DNA of 9,539 nt. Origin: DASZXJ01 sp035545895. GTDB lineage: Bacteria > Planctomycetota > Phycisphaerae > Tepidisphaerales > Tepidisphaeraceae. The position numbers were made by a program, and so were the translations under genes. The DNA is taken from the NCBI GenBank assembly GCA_035545895.1, contig DASZXJ010000185.1, positions 1 through 9,539 of the forward strand, in the 5' to 3' direction. Positions within the stretch are counted from its first letter, which is position 1, and each line of letters opens with the position of its first letter. Of the stretch, positions 1 to 6,871 are shown in pieces. The notes under the pieces are model-generated. The model was given only the letters and a program-made list of their open reading frames with translations, did not search any database and was not told where the DNA came from.

Positions 1-1078
1 CGCCACGCTGGGCGTTGGACTTGAAGCGGAAGATCGCGTTGAGATTGGGGCTGTCCATCTTGCAGTCTTCGACGAAGACATTGCGGCAGGAGCCGGCGAT
101 TTCGCTGCCGATGGTCACGCCGCCGTGACCGTCTTTCATCGTGCAGTTGCGGATGATGAGGTTTTCTGAAGCAACATTCACGCGTCGGCCGTCATTGTTT
201 CGGCCTGATTTGATCGCGATGCAGTCGTCGCCGGTATCGAACAGGCAGCCTTCGATCAGCACGTCCTTGCAGCATTCCGGATCGCAGCCGTCGTTGTTCG
301 GGCCGTGCGAAACGATGTCCAGGTTGCGGACGATCACGTTCGTGCAGAGCACCGGATTGATTTCCCACATGGGCGAGCGGCGAATATGCACGCCTTCAAT
401 CATCACGTTCTTGCAACGATAAGGCTGAAAGAAATTGGGACGCAGGCCGTCGTTTTCGCCCATGATGCGCTGCTCGACGGGCGTGCCGTTCTGGCCCATC
501 GCGTTGAGCTTGCCCTTCTGAGCGGTCGGCATGCCCTGTTGCCATCCGAATCGCGCGTTGACCCACGGCCACCAATGCTGATTGCTGGCCTGGCCATCCA
601 GCGTTCCCGTGCCGGTGACGGCAATGTTTTCCTGTTCGAGGGCATAAATGAAAGGCGAAAAGTTGTAGCATTCAACGCTTTCAAATCGTGTCAGCACCGG
701 TGGCAGATAGGCCTTCGGATCGGTCTTGAACAGGATCGTCGAACCCTCATTCAGGTGAAGATTGACATTGCTCTTGAGGGTGATGGGGCCACTGAGCCAC
801 TTGCCCGGCGGCACGACGACGCGCCCGCCGCCCGCCTTGTTGCAGGCCTCGATGGCTTTACGGATCGCTTCGGACGAATCATTGTTTTCTCCCTCAACCG
901 CGCCGTAGTCGGTGATGGTGAACTGCTTATTCGGGAACGTCGGCGGCTTGATCCTCGCGAGAATCGCATGCATCTGGTCCCAAGGCGCTGCTTCCTTGGG
1001 GGCCTCGGCTGCCTTTATGGATTGACAGCCGGTGATGATCAGACAGACAACCAACGCAATGTTTAAGCGATATTTCAT
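1..1078 (-). CDS. GH28 polygalacturonase-like lipoprotein, C-terminus cut by the window edge
   Basis: The 359 visible residues form a right-handed beta-helix glycosidase of family GH28, which hydrolyses alpha-1,4-galacturonan or rhamnogalacturonan by inversion. After the start comes a lipoprotein signal with lipobox ITGC and Cys18, so the enzyme is probably anchored in a membrane and faces outward. FTITDYGA at about 53-60 is the usual GH28 entry strand. The catalytic set is complete: GPNNDGCDPE with Asp263, GDDC with Asp284 and Asp285, GHGG with His318, and RFK at 351-353 in place of the common RIK. NNDG rather than NTDG is usual in bacterial exo-acting members. The protein ends at the window edge just after RFK, so only the last turns of the helix are missing. 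An AGGAA lies unusually close (2 bases) before the ATG. The gene is 125 bases downstream of the GH105 gene on the same strand, consistent with a shared pectin operon. Family assignment is firm; exo- versus endo-activity and substrate are not decided. Confidence 0.93.
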   Translation of the reverse strand, partial: MKYRLNIALVVCLIITGCQSIKAAEAPKEAAPWDQMHAILARIKPPTFPNKQFTITDYGAVEGENNDSSEAIRKAIEACNKAGGGRVVVPPGKWLSGPITLKSNVNLHLNEGSTILFKTDPKAYLPPVLTRFESVECYNFSPFIYALEQENIAVTGTGTLDGQASNQHWWPWVNARFGWQQGMPTAQKGKLNAMGQNGTPVEQRIMGENDGLRPNFFQPYRCKNVMIEGVHIRRSPMWEINPVLCTNVIVRNLDIVSHGPNNDGCDPECCKDVLIEGCLFDTGDDCIAIKSGRNNDGRRVNVASENLIIRNCTMKDGHGGVTIGSEIAGSCRNVFVEDCKMDSPNLNAIFRFKSNAQRG

Positions 1079-1172
1079 GGTTCCTGATTGGGTTAAGGTA
1101 AAATTAGATACTGTTTGTTCAGCGCTTTGTTGTAACGTTTGCACTGGCCGAGAAACGACGAAAGTTCCAATT

Positions 1173-1196
1173 TAGCCCCGGGCATGCCCGGGGCTA
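1173..1196. repeat. Perfect 24-base GC-rich palindrome between GH105 and GH28
   Basis: The 24 bases equal their own reverse complement, centred on GCATGC, with TAGCCCCGGG as the left arm. It lies between the GH105 stop and the GH28 start. Neither strand has a T-run after it, so it is a poor intrinsic terminator. Its left edge TTTAGCCCCG is also the edge of the large palindrome pair at the right end of the window. A REP-like intergenic repeat is the better reading; an mRNA-stabilising hairpin between cotranscribed genes is possible. Confidence 0.7.
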
Positions 1197-1203
1197 TGTG
1201 AAC

Positions 1204-2421
1204 TCATTTACCGTTCACAATCTGCTGCAATTCAATCCCCGCCATCACGAACGGGCCGACGCCTTTCATGTCGTTATCGACGATGGGCTCGTGAATGTAA
1301 TACTCGAACGACCCGTTTCGCGAGTTGCCTGGCCCAAGGCCGGCGACTGAGCAGCACTTGGTCAGCGTGACATTGTCGCCATCGATTTTGATTAGCTTAT
1401 CCACGATCGCGCTGTACCCCTTAATGGCCGGGGCGATGTAGTCCTTGGACAGGTATCCCTTGTTCACACCCTTGGCCAGCGTGTAAACGAACATCGCCGA
1501 TCCCGTGGCTTCGAGATAATTCCCCTCGCGATCGGGCTGATCGGTCACCTGCCACCACAGGCCGCTGGGGTCCTGGTTTTTCACAATGCCGGCGGCGGTC
1601 TTGTCGAGGATCGCGATGATCTCCGGCCGGGCGGGGTGGTCGGCGGGCATATAATCGAGCGTGTCCACCAGCGCCATCGCAAACCAACCAATGGCGCGAC
1701 TCCAAAAATTGGCGCTTAGCCCGGTCTCCTTGTTGGCCCAGGGCTGCTGCTTGGCCGAATCCCAGCCGTGATAAAACAGGCCGGTCTTTTCGCTATAGGT
1801 GTGAGCGGCGATCAGCTTGATCTGCTTGGCGACCTCGTCGAAATTTCCCGGCTCGTTGAACAGTTTGCCGTACTGCGCTAAAAACGGGCTGGCCATGTAA
1901 ATGCCGTCCAGCCACATCTGCTGCGGGTAAACTTTCTTGTGCCAGAATCCGCCATCCGCGGTTCGCGGGTGCGTCGTGAGCTGCTTGCGCAGATTTGCCG
2001 CGGCCAAGCGATAGCCATCGTTTTGGTTTTGTTCGTATAGCGCCAGCAATGTCTTGCCGGGATTGATATTGTCCAGCGTGTAATCCTCGGCGTTGTAGGT
2101 TCGGATCGATCCATCGGCCTGTACGAAGCTGGAGATCACGCCATCGGCGAACTTGGCGTATTTCGTGTCTTGGGTCTGCTGGCCTAGCTTGATGATGCCG
2201 AGCAGAAACACATTGTCGGCGTAGTCCCATTTCTTGCGACCGCCCTCGGTCCAGGACATGCCCGGCCCCTTGCGCGCCATTTGAGAGTTGGCCGTCTTGA
2301 TCGACCACTGCAAAGGCGACATGCCTTTGAATTCCCTGGGCAGGTCGGTGTCGGCGGCATGCACGAGCGTGCACGACAGGCCGATCAAGAATGCAATGAA
2401 CAACTGGAATTTGATTTTCAT
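1204..2421 (-). CDS. GH105 unsaturated rhamnogalacturonyl/glucuronyl hydrolase, secreted
   Basis: The 405-residue protein matches family GH105 (YteR/YesR type), an (alpha/alpha)6 barrel that removes the 4,5-unsaturated uronic acid from the non-reducing end of oligosaccharides left by pectate or rhamnogalacturonan lyases. The start chosen here gives a signal peptide of about 22 residues ending VHA and a GGAG eight bases upstream; a longer reading from 2472 would put 17 charged residues before the signal. Family motifs visible are LDNINPGK (Asp117), QMWLDGIYMASPF (Asp172, matching the catalytic Asp143 of YteR), FYHGWD (His218, Trp220) and NFWSRAIGW (239-246). Length is normal for the family. 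The start codon overlaps, as ATGA, the stop codon of the GH2 remnant upstream. The product probably acts in the periplasm on oligosaccharides released by neighbours such as the GH28 enzyme. The family is firm; galacturonyl versus glucuronyl preference cannot be read. Confidence 0.95.
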   Translation of the reverse strand: MKIKFQLFIAFLIGLSCTLVHAADTDLPREFKGMSPLQWSIKTANSQMARKGPGMSWTEGGRKKWDYADNVFLLGIIKLGQQTQDTKYAKFADGVISSFVQADGSIRTYNAEDYTLDNINPGKTLLALYEQNQNDGYRLAAANLRKQLTTHPRTADGGFWHKKVYPQQMWLDGIYMASPFLAQYGKLFNEPGNFDEVAKQIKLIAAHTYSEKTGLFYHGWDSAKQQPWANKETGLSANFWSRAIGWFAMALVDTLDYMPADHPARPEIIAILDKTAAGIVKNQDPSGLWWQVTDQPDREGNYLEATGSAMFVYTLAKGVNKGYLSKDYIAPAIKGYSAIVDKLIKIDGDNVTLTKCCSVAGLGPGNSRNGSFEYYIHEPIVDNDMKGVGPFVMAGIELQQIVNGK

Positions 2422-2628
2422 GGGCGTTTCTCCGCTGCTGTGATCTCGACGATCGATTCTTTCCTTCCGCATGGACGGTCATTCGAATTGTACCGGATTG
2501 TCCGCTGGATTGAATGATCGCCATGGCTTTGCCGTTAAATGTTTTTCGATCGTCATTGTTCGGGTCCCAAGGCGATCCTTTGACCATCCAGTTATGCTGC
2601 AGATCAGTGAAATGAGAAGCAATCGCAT
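2418..2628 (-). pseudogene. Remnant of a GH2-type glycosidase gene: start region plus frameshifted C-terminal tail
   Basis: One frame here reads DPNNDDRKTFNGKAMAIIQ and then SSGQSGTIRMTVHAEG, which is the typical end of GH2 beta-galactosidase-like proteins (FNG, AIVQS, then a short Ig-like strand). After HAEG the frame is lost. Adding one A to the AAA run near 2461-2463 restores KESIVEITAAEKRP followed by TGA, a natural family ending whose stop overlaps the GH105 start codon. On the 5' side a start survives: GGGGAG, seven bases, then ATG at 2628 opening MRLLLISLICSITG, a signal-peptide-like stretch, but in a different frame that ends at 2479. Several hundred codons of catalytic domain are absent between. 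The simplest reading is a gene reduced by internal deletion and a one-base loss. The C-terminal match is convincing; the link of the signal-like start to the same ancestral gene is inference. Confidence 0.6.
2430..2433 (-). promoter_or_regulatory. Shine-Dalgarno GGAG of the GH105 gene
   Basis: GGAG on the minus strand lies eight bases before the ATG at 2421. It decides the start in favour of the Met that opens a clean signal peptide. The site is inside the tail of the GH2 remnant. Confidence 0.75.
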
Positions 2629-2658
2629 GATCAGTCTCCCCGGGCCGGCGCGATGCCC

Positions 2659-2664
2659 AGTATA
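2659..2664 (-). promoter_or_regulatory. Candidate -10 box (TATACT) for the pectin locus
   Basis: TATACT on the minus strand would start RNA near 2652, just before the GGGGAG and ATG of the GH2 remnant. No clear -35 box is seen at 16-18 bases. If active, it drives GH105 and perhaps GH28 through a decayed leader gene. Confidence 0.35.
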
Positions 2665-2916
2665 TGTGCTACCGCCGCATGCCACCGGGTGTTGTGAATT
2701 TCTCCCCAATCCGCGTCGTTCATGCGATATCGATATCGCCAGATGATTGCACTTCCGAGGCCCATTGGGCCTCCGAGAGGAATGATGGTTTGAGACATTC
2801 TCGCAAATGGCGTGTGAAAATCGAGGGGAAGGGGTATTGCAAGCTTTGATATATGCTCGGGTTGCGGATGAACATGGCGCATGTCGATTTCGCTATCAGC
2901 GTTTCGCAATTCTGGT

Positions 2917-2922
2917 TATAAT
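2917..2922 (+). promoter_or_regulatory. Candidate -10 box (TATAAT) for vapBC, leaderless
   Basis: A perfect TATAAT ends six bases before the GTG at 2929, so RNA would start on or next to the start codon. No good -35 box is visible at the usual distance. There is no Shine-Dalgarno before the GTG, which agrees with leaderless translation. Confidence 0.5.
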
Positions 2923-2928
2923 TTTGCC

Positions 2929-3156
2929 GTGACTTACCGAGGCAGGATGGATCATGGAGTGGTTGTTCTTGAGGGCGAAAAGCCCGCCGACGGAACAGTG
3001 GTTGATGTCACTCCCGCCAAAACGATTGCCGTCTCCGATATTCTCGCCGCATCTCATCCCGCATTAGGCATGTGGAAGGATCGCACCGACCTCCCGGAAG
3101 ACTCGCTGAAAGCGTCGAGGACATTGCGCGAGCGTATGATGCGGCGAACGGAATAA
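2929..3156 (+). CDS. VapB-type antitoxin
   Basis: This 75-residue protein precedes a PIN-domain toxin and is its likely antitoxin. The N-terminal half is beta-rich (TYRGRMDHGVVVLEG, then DGTVVDV), the form seen in small VapB-like antitoxins of planctomycetes and cyanobacteria. The C-terminal half carries GMWKDR (47-52) and a basic helix rich in Arg, the part that usually wraps around the toxin. The GTG start at 2929 keeps the whole first strand and sits six bases after a TATAAT. The alternative ATG at 2947 has GAGG four bases upstream but would cut that strand. The stop codon TAA touches the toxin ATG with no gap, so translation is probably coupled. Such pairs normally repress their own promoter; no clear operator repeat is visible. 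Role rests on gene order plus weak sequence resemblance. Confidence 0.72.
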   Translation: MTYRGRMDHGVVVLEGEKPADGTVVDVTPAKTIAVSDILAASHPALGMWKDRTDLPEDSLKASRTLRERMMRRTE

Positions 3157-3540
3157 ATGAGCGGGATTATCGATAGCTCGATATTAATTGATTGCCTACG
3201 CGGCCGCGCCGAGGCGATTACGTTCCTTGCTGGAATTGCTGGCGGCGCCGGAGCTCGAACACATCTTCTTGTCGCCGCCGAACTGCTTGCAGGCGCGCGT
3301 AATAACGATGAATTGAATCTGATCGATTCTTTCCTGCAGTCGTTCGATCTCGTTGTTCCCAACGAAGAGGATGGGTTTTCCTCGCTTGAGTTGTATTGTC
3401 GATTTCGTCTTTCGCACGGTGTTGACTGGCCCGATTGCCAGATCGCCGCTACCGCGTTGCGCCTGAATATCGAGGTGTTTACGCAAAACATGAAGTACTT
3501 CACCGCGTTCCCCGGCGTTCGAGTCGTTCGCGCCTATTGA
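3157..3540 (+). CDS. vapC: VapC-type PIN-domain ribonuclease toxin
   Basis: The 127-residue length and motif order fit a VapC toxin, an Mg-dependent endoribonuclease that cleaves RNA (often tRNA or rRNA) when freed from its antitoxin. The acidic site is visible: IIDSSILID with Asp6 and Asp12, AAELLAG with Glu42, and DWPDCQIAATAL with Asp90 and Asp93. The last motif reads TQNMKYF around Asn111, the form in which a fourth acidic residue is replaced, as in many active VapC proteins. It starts directly after the antitoxin stop, with only a weak ribosome site inside the antitoxin end, so it probably depends on coupled translation. No mobile-element genes flank the pair, though it lies beside a decayed GH2 gene. 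Family is firm; the RNA target cannot be read. Confidence 0.9.
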   Translation: MSGIIDSSILIDCLRGRAEAITFLAGIAGGAGARTHLLVAAELLAGARNNDELNLIDSFLQSFDLVVPNEEDGFSSLELYCRFRLSHGVDWPDCQIAATALRLNIEVFTQNMKYFTAFPGVRVVRAY

Positions 3541-3873
3541 AATAACCTCATTCAAGCTGATGAATTTCAAGCTGCGGTTCACGCAAATCAAACATGAAAT
3601 CATGGAAAATGTTTATGCTCACCATTGATTGTTCGCCAAAATGAGAAATCGTCGTTGGTGTGGACGCTTGGCGATCAGTTTCCTGACGATGATTGGAAAT
3701 GCAGCAAAATGCAACAGTCCCAAAAATAACCGACCGGGGATAGGCCGCATCGTCATATCGATTCAGGGGTTATGATATACGCATTAAAGGCGAGGCGAGC
3801 AGTTGTTGCACGAAAGGGTGTCCTCGCGGGTTGGTAATTGTTGTAGAATAAAAATCCAATCGGTGGGCGGCAA
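3541..3873. other. Intergenic region, AT-rich, no gene found
   Basis: These 333 bases between vapC and the zinc-ribbon gene are richer in A and T than their surroundings. A 44-codon open frame from ATG 3641 has no ribosome site and a poor composition, so I do not call it. The right end holds a candidate -10 box at 3844-3849. I see no terminator with a T-run after vapC and no RNA gene. Confidence 0.5.
3844..3849 (+). promoter_or_regulatory. Candidate -10 box (TAGAAT) for the zinc-ribbon membrane protein
   Basis: TAGAAT would start RNA near 3856 and leave a leader of about 18 bases with a G-rich stretch (GGTGGGCGG) just before the ATG at 3874. No clear -35 box is visible. Confidence 0.3.
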
Positions 3874-4353
3874 ATGAGACGAAGGTTGCTCAACCTCGCT
3901 ACGGTTTTTTCGCTTGTCCTACTTCTCGGCGGCATTGTGTTTTGGGGATTGATTCCATATGGCCCAAGAACGATTGGAGCAGGACGCCATCTATATTACG
4001 GTTTTTCCTTCCAGCGAGGCGGTGTTGAATTCTTTCCCTATGGCATCCGTGCGTGGGTGGCTCTAAACACGAATGTGCCATTCCCACCATCGGAGCAGGG
4101 CATCTGGAACCTTTGCGGATTCTGGTACGAGGTGCTCGACCCGGGGCCCGGCCGGCCAATGTATTTGTTTGTCATTCCCGCCTGGTTTATCTTGCTGTGC
4201 ACGGCTGCATTACCCGCGCGGTGGATGTGGCTGTATTACGGACCGTGGCGAAGCGAGCAATGGCGCAAGGCGGGCTGTTGTCCAAATTGCGGATATGACA
4301 TGCGCGCCAGCCCGGAACGCTGCCCCGAATGCGGAAATCGAAGGCTTACGTAA
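3874..4353 (+). CDS. Small membrane protein with C-terminal zinc ribbon, planctomycete type
   Basis: The 159-residue protein has a first membrane helix at about 6-26 (VFSLVLLLGGIVFWGL), an outer loop of roughly 65 residues, and a second helix at about 96-113 (YLFVIPAWFILLCTAAL). It ends in a positively charged tail and a zinc ribbon, CCPNCGYDMRASPERCPECG, with paired cysteines 136/139 and 150/153. Both ends should lie in the cytoplasm. This architecture is very common and multi-copy in Phycisphaerae and related planctomycetes, where it is annotated only as hypothetical; the ribbon resembles rubredoxin-like knuckles that bind zinc. The single-gene setting, between a toxin-antitoxin pair and a convergent gene, gives no clue to its partner. 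Architecture is clear; function unknown. Confidence 0.85.
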   Translation: MRRRLLNLATVFSLVLLLGGIVFWGLIPYGPRTIGAGRHLYYGFSFQRGGVEFFPYGIRAWVALNTNVPFPPSEQGIWNLCGFWYEVLDPGPGRPMYLFVIPAWFILLCTAALPARWMWLYYGPWRSEQWRKAGCCPNCGYDMRASPERCPECGNRRLT

Positions 4354-4724
4354 TCTAATAAGATCGCGATTCGGCGACATTTAATAAAACCGGCATCCAC
4401 TTCACATAAGGGCCTCGCGCCAACAAGGCCAGAAGGAACTCTGACGGCTTAGATCCCAGTAAATCATTTAAGTATAGTTTGTAGTTGAAAGTAGAGGAAA
4501 AAATGCCCGAAAATAAGAGGCCGAACCCGATCGGCGGCAAATTGCAAACGGTTGTTGATGTCCTGTTATCTAACCGGCCTTTAGCGTTAAAGATACAAGG
4601 ATGCGTGCAGCTTGCATCAGTTTGTGCCTGGTCAAGAATAATGATTCGTAATTTTGTGAATTTCTATTTCCGGGGACGACCTGATCGACAGCTAGCCGCT
4701 CGCTTGGGCACTGTGCTCGAGCAA
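4354..4724. other. Intergenic region with a possible small gene signal
   Basis: These 371 bases separate two convergent genes. A plus-strand TATAGT (4473-4478), a GAGG (4494-4497) and an ATG (4503) line up as promoter, ribosome site and start, opening MPENKRPNPIGGKLQTVV. The frame stays open for 215 codons, but all beyond 4724 lies antisense inside the 710-residue gene and reads like a shadow frame. I therefore do not call a gene. No hairpin with a T-run is evident for either convergent gene. Confidence 0.35.
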
Positions 4725-6857
4725 TTACTGATCATCCGCGTCCTGCAAATCCTTGGCGGTCATTTTGTTGACGATATCCGGCGGGATTCGTCCGTTGGGA
4801 AAACAGATTGCCATGGAATTGCCGCCATAAGCGACAACGATTCTGCCGGCCGGGTCAACCCAGATGCGCTGAGGCATGGGAACATTGGGCGTGTGCCTGG
4901 TGAAGATGGCTTCGAGCTTGAACGGCTCGGGTTTGTCCGGCGTCTGTTTCAATCGAATGATTCGTCCCGATGCGTTGAACAGAAACAAACGATCTTCCCC
5001 CGCACGAACCATCGTCGCGTAACCCATGCCGACGGCTTCATCGGGAAGTTTCCATTTCAACTGTTTGCCATCGGGAGCAACCATTTCGATGGTTTGCAAT
5101 CCGTCGTAAAACCGCGTGCCGTTCTTTTCGACCAGGATGGGTGGTGAGAGCGCTCGCCCCAAGCCCATGCCCGGCATGGGCGGTTCTTTGGTGATGAATT
5201 TGTCGTCGTCGATCGGCTGCCAGTCGCCGTTGATTAGTGCCCACGCGCCGCCGAGTTTGATGGCGGGCCAGTTGTCCTTGGACCAGCCGACTTCGCCGCC
5301 GTCCACCGTGTAAACCCAGATCGGCAACTTGGGCGTTTGATCGGGCAGGGTGGGATCGAGAATCAGGGTTGGCGAGGAATCTTCAACATGCTCGCGAAAC
5401 AGCCATCGCCCACGCCCATCCATGCCAATCAGTTTTCGGAAATTAAGTTCGGCGGGTTTGAGCAGTGGCGGGGTGAAATGGTTGGACAGCCACCAGATCG
5501 GGCCCTGCTTTTCATCTTCGACAAACCATTCGCCGCCAACAATGCTCAGTTGCCGGCCTGGTTCTTTCAATCCGTCGATAAATCCCGGCGGCGCGAGCGT
5601 GATCGATTGCCCGGGCAGCAGGCTGATCCACGCCGGTTTGATGGTCAGCGGGTCCTGGTCATTGCCTCGCGGTACGACGACGCCGGCTTCGGCGTAGACC
5701 AGCGCTGCGCCGATTTCACCTCGCGCGATTACTTTCACCAAGCCGCGCTGAAGGATCATGCCGCCGAGCATTGGCTGGGTTTTGGCGGAAAGGAGTTGTT
5801 CTATTCGAAACCGCGCCTCGGGAGGCTGGCTGGGCAGGAGCTTTTCCAATACCGGCCAGCTTCCGATGCCGTATCGCGTCAGCTTGCCGAATGCCTCGTC
5901 GCGTTTCAGGGCTTCGGTGTCGGACAGTTGATCGACCAGATCGGCGATGGCTTTTGCATCGACCTCGTTGGGGTCTTGCGGCACGAGTCGAACTTCAGCA
6001 GTTTTGTCATCGTTCAAAATGAGTTGCAGCACGCTGCCATCCAAAAGCGGAATCAGATGCAGCAATTTGTCCGGCCAATCGGTTGTGGAATCGAGTACGG
6101 CCCATTTGTCTTTGGCGAGGCGCACGGCGCCTTTGCTGCCAGTTTTACCTTCGTCCCACGGCATCCACGCAATAAGCCCTCGCCAGTCGAGCAGCGCCTG
6201 CACGGGGGAATATTTCTGGGCATCGAACTGGTCGACGGGAACGAAATCATAATGCAATTCCATCGGCCTGCGGTCGGGCCGAATGACGGAAATGCCGCGA
6301 TCGGTCGGCACGACGAAGGCGTTGTTCCATTCGAAGGCGTTGTTCCATTGGTAGTTCCAGTTGCCTTCGATGTCCTGCTCGGAACTGGCGGTGACGATCT
6401 GAAATCCGCCGCCCGGTTTGCGGCAGATGAGCTGCGGCTGCCAGATTCCCTTTTCATCCGGCCAGCGATGAACAAATACAACCTGTTCGCGCAGCACATG
6501 TGTGCTGCGTTCGTGGACGGATTTGAATACGACGGAGGTGGCTTCAGCGTCGCCCCGGGTGATCCAGAGTTCGCCCATGCGGTCGAGGTAGACCGGGTCT
6601 TTGATGACCAGGCGGGCGGCTTCGTTCATGGCGACCGGCACGATCATGGGCTGAGTTGCGGGGAAGTCGGGATAGTTGCGCCGGACGACATCCATGTACT
6701 CCACCGGCCGAGGCAGGGGAGCGGTGGCCGGTGCAGTGGCCGGCGCGGAAGTTGGAGGAGAAATTACAACCGGCTGAGCAGACGGCGAGCGCAACGCGAG
6801 GAAAACACCCCCCGCGACGACAATCAACCCGACAATCGCCAGGAGAGGCCATCGCAT
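4725..6857 (-). CDS. Membrane-anchored 710-residue protein of unknown function, beta-rich with a HEAT-like segment
   Basis: I do not recognise a named family. An N-terminal helix (about 4-22, LLAIVGLIVVAGGVFLAL) without a cleavage site anchors the protein, followed by an Ala/Pro/Thr linker (33-51) that would place the rest outside the cytoplasmic membrane. Most of the body is beta-rich with many Trp and Gly residues and repeated short phrases such as LLDGSVLQLI, DGRGRWLF and DRLFLFNASGRII, suggesting propeller-like blades near both ends. Around 298-360 is a helical stretch (AIADLVDQLSD, KRDEAFGKLTRYG, then PEARFRIEQLL) like the HEAT-like segments of other planctomycete surface proteins. Residues 171-182 contain a duplicated WNNAF unit. 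The start is supported by the anchor and by TATACT eight bases upstream. It is monocistronic and divergent from the gene at 6945. A sensor or scaffold at the envelope is possible but not shown. Confidence 0.88.
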   Translation of the reverse strand: MRWPLLAIVGLIVVAGGVFLALRSPSAQPVVISPPTSAPATAPATAPLPRPVEYMDVVRRNYPDFPATQPMIVPVAMNEAARLVIKDPVYLDRMGELWITRGDAEATSVVFKSVHERSTHVLREQVVFVHRWPDEKGIWQPQLICRKPGGGFQIVTASSEQDIEGNWNYQWNNAFEWNNAFVVPTDRGISVIRPDRRPMELHYDFVPVDQFDAQKYSPVQALLDWRGLIAWMPWDEGKTGSKGAVRLAKDKWAVLDSTTDWPDKLLHLIPLLDGSVLQLILNDDKTAEVRLVPQDPNEVDAKAIADLVDQLSDTEALKRDEAFGKLTRYGIGSWPVLEKLLPSQPPEARFRIEQLLSAKTQPMLGGMILQRGLVKVIARGEIGAALVYAEAGVVVPRGNDQDPLTIKPAWISLLPGQSITLAPPGFIDGLKEPGRQLSIVGGEWFVEDEKQGPIWWLSNHFTPPLLKPAELNFRKLIGMDGRGRWLFREHVEDSSPTLILDPTLPDQTPKLPIWVYTVDGGEVGWSKDNWPAIKLGGAWALINGDWQPIDDDKFITKEPPMPGMGLGRALSPPILVEKNGTRFYDGLQTIEMVAPDGKQLKWKLPDEAVGMGYATMVRAGEDRLFLFNASGRIIRLKQTPDKPEPFKLEAIFTRHTPNVPMPQRIWVDPAGRIVVAYGGNSMAICFPNGRIPPDIVNKMTAKDLQDADDQ
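6314..6349. repeat. Perfect 18-base tandem duplication inside the 710-residue gene
   Basis: Two identical 18-base units lie head to tail (6314-6331 and 6332-6349). They add six residues in frame, giving WNNAFE then WNNAFV at 171-182. Perfect identity at third codon positions points to a recent slippage event or to an assembly error. Confidence 0.9.
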
Positions 6858-6865
6858 GGCCGGAG

Positions 6866-6871
6866 AGTATA
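6866..6871 (-). promoter_or_regulatory. Candidate -10 box (TATACT) for the 710-residue gene
   Basis: TATACT on the minus strand ends eight bases before the ATG at 6857, so the transcript would have a leader of at most one or two bases. There is no Shine-Dalgarno. No clear -35 box is seen. Confidence 0.45.

Larger units (their letters stand above)
2629..2928. other. Intergenic region between the pectin locus and the toxin-antitoxin pair
   Basis: This 300-base divergent interval holds candidate -10 boxes on both strands (2659-2664 minus, 2917-2922 plus). A minus-strand open frame of 92 codons (2631-2909) and a plus-strand one of 61 codons (2664-2849) are present, but neither resembles a protein I know and neither has a convincing ribosome site. 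I see no RNA gene or insertion sequence. Confidence 0.5.

Noticed and set aside
305..1066. Plus-strand open frame of 253 codons opposite the GH28 gene
   Set aside because: It is the complement of a gene with complete GH28 catalytic motifs, and its translation has no family resemblance.
1793..2400. Continuation of the GH2-tail frame across the GH105 5' half
   Set aside because: Past about 2460 it is only a shadow of GH105; just the first part (2460-2587) carries real GH2 similarity.
2631..2909. Minus-strand 92-codon open frame upstream of the GH2 remnant
   Set aside because: No recognisable domain, no ribosome site, and it overlaps the probable promoter regions on both strands.
3054..3603. 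Two minus-strand open frames opposite vapBC
   Set aside because: They lie opposite well-supported antitoxin and PIN-domain genes and have compositions typical of shadow frames.
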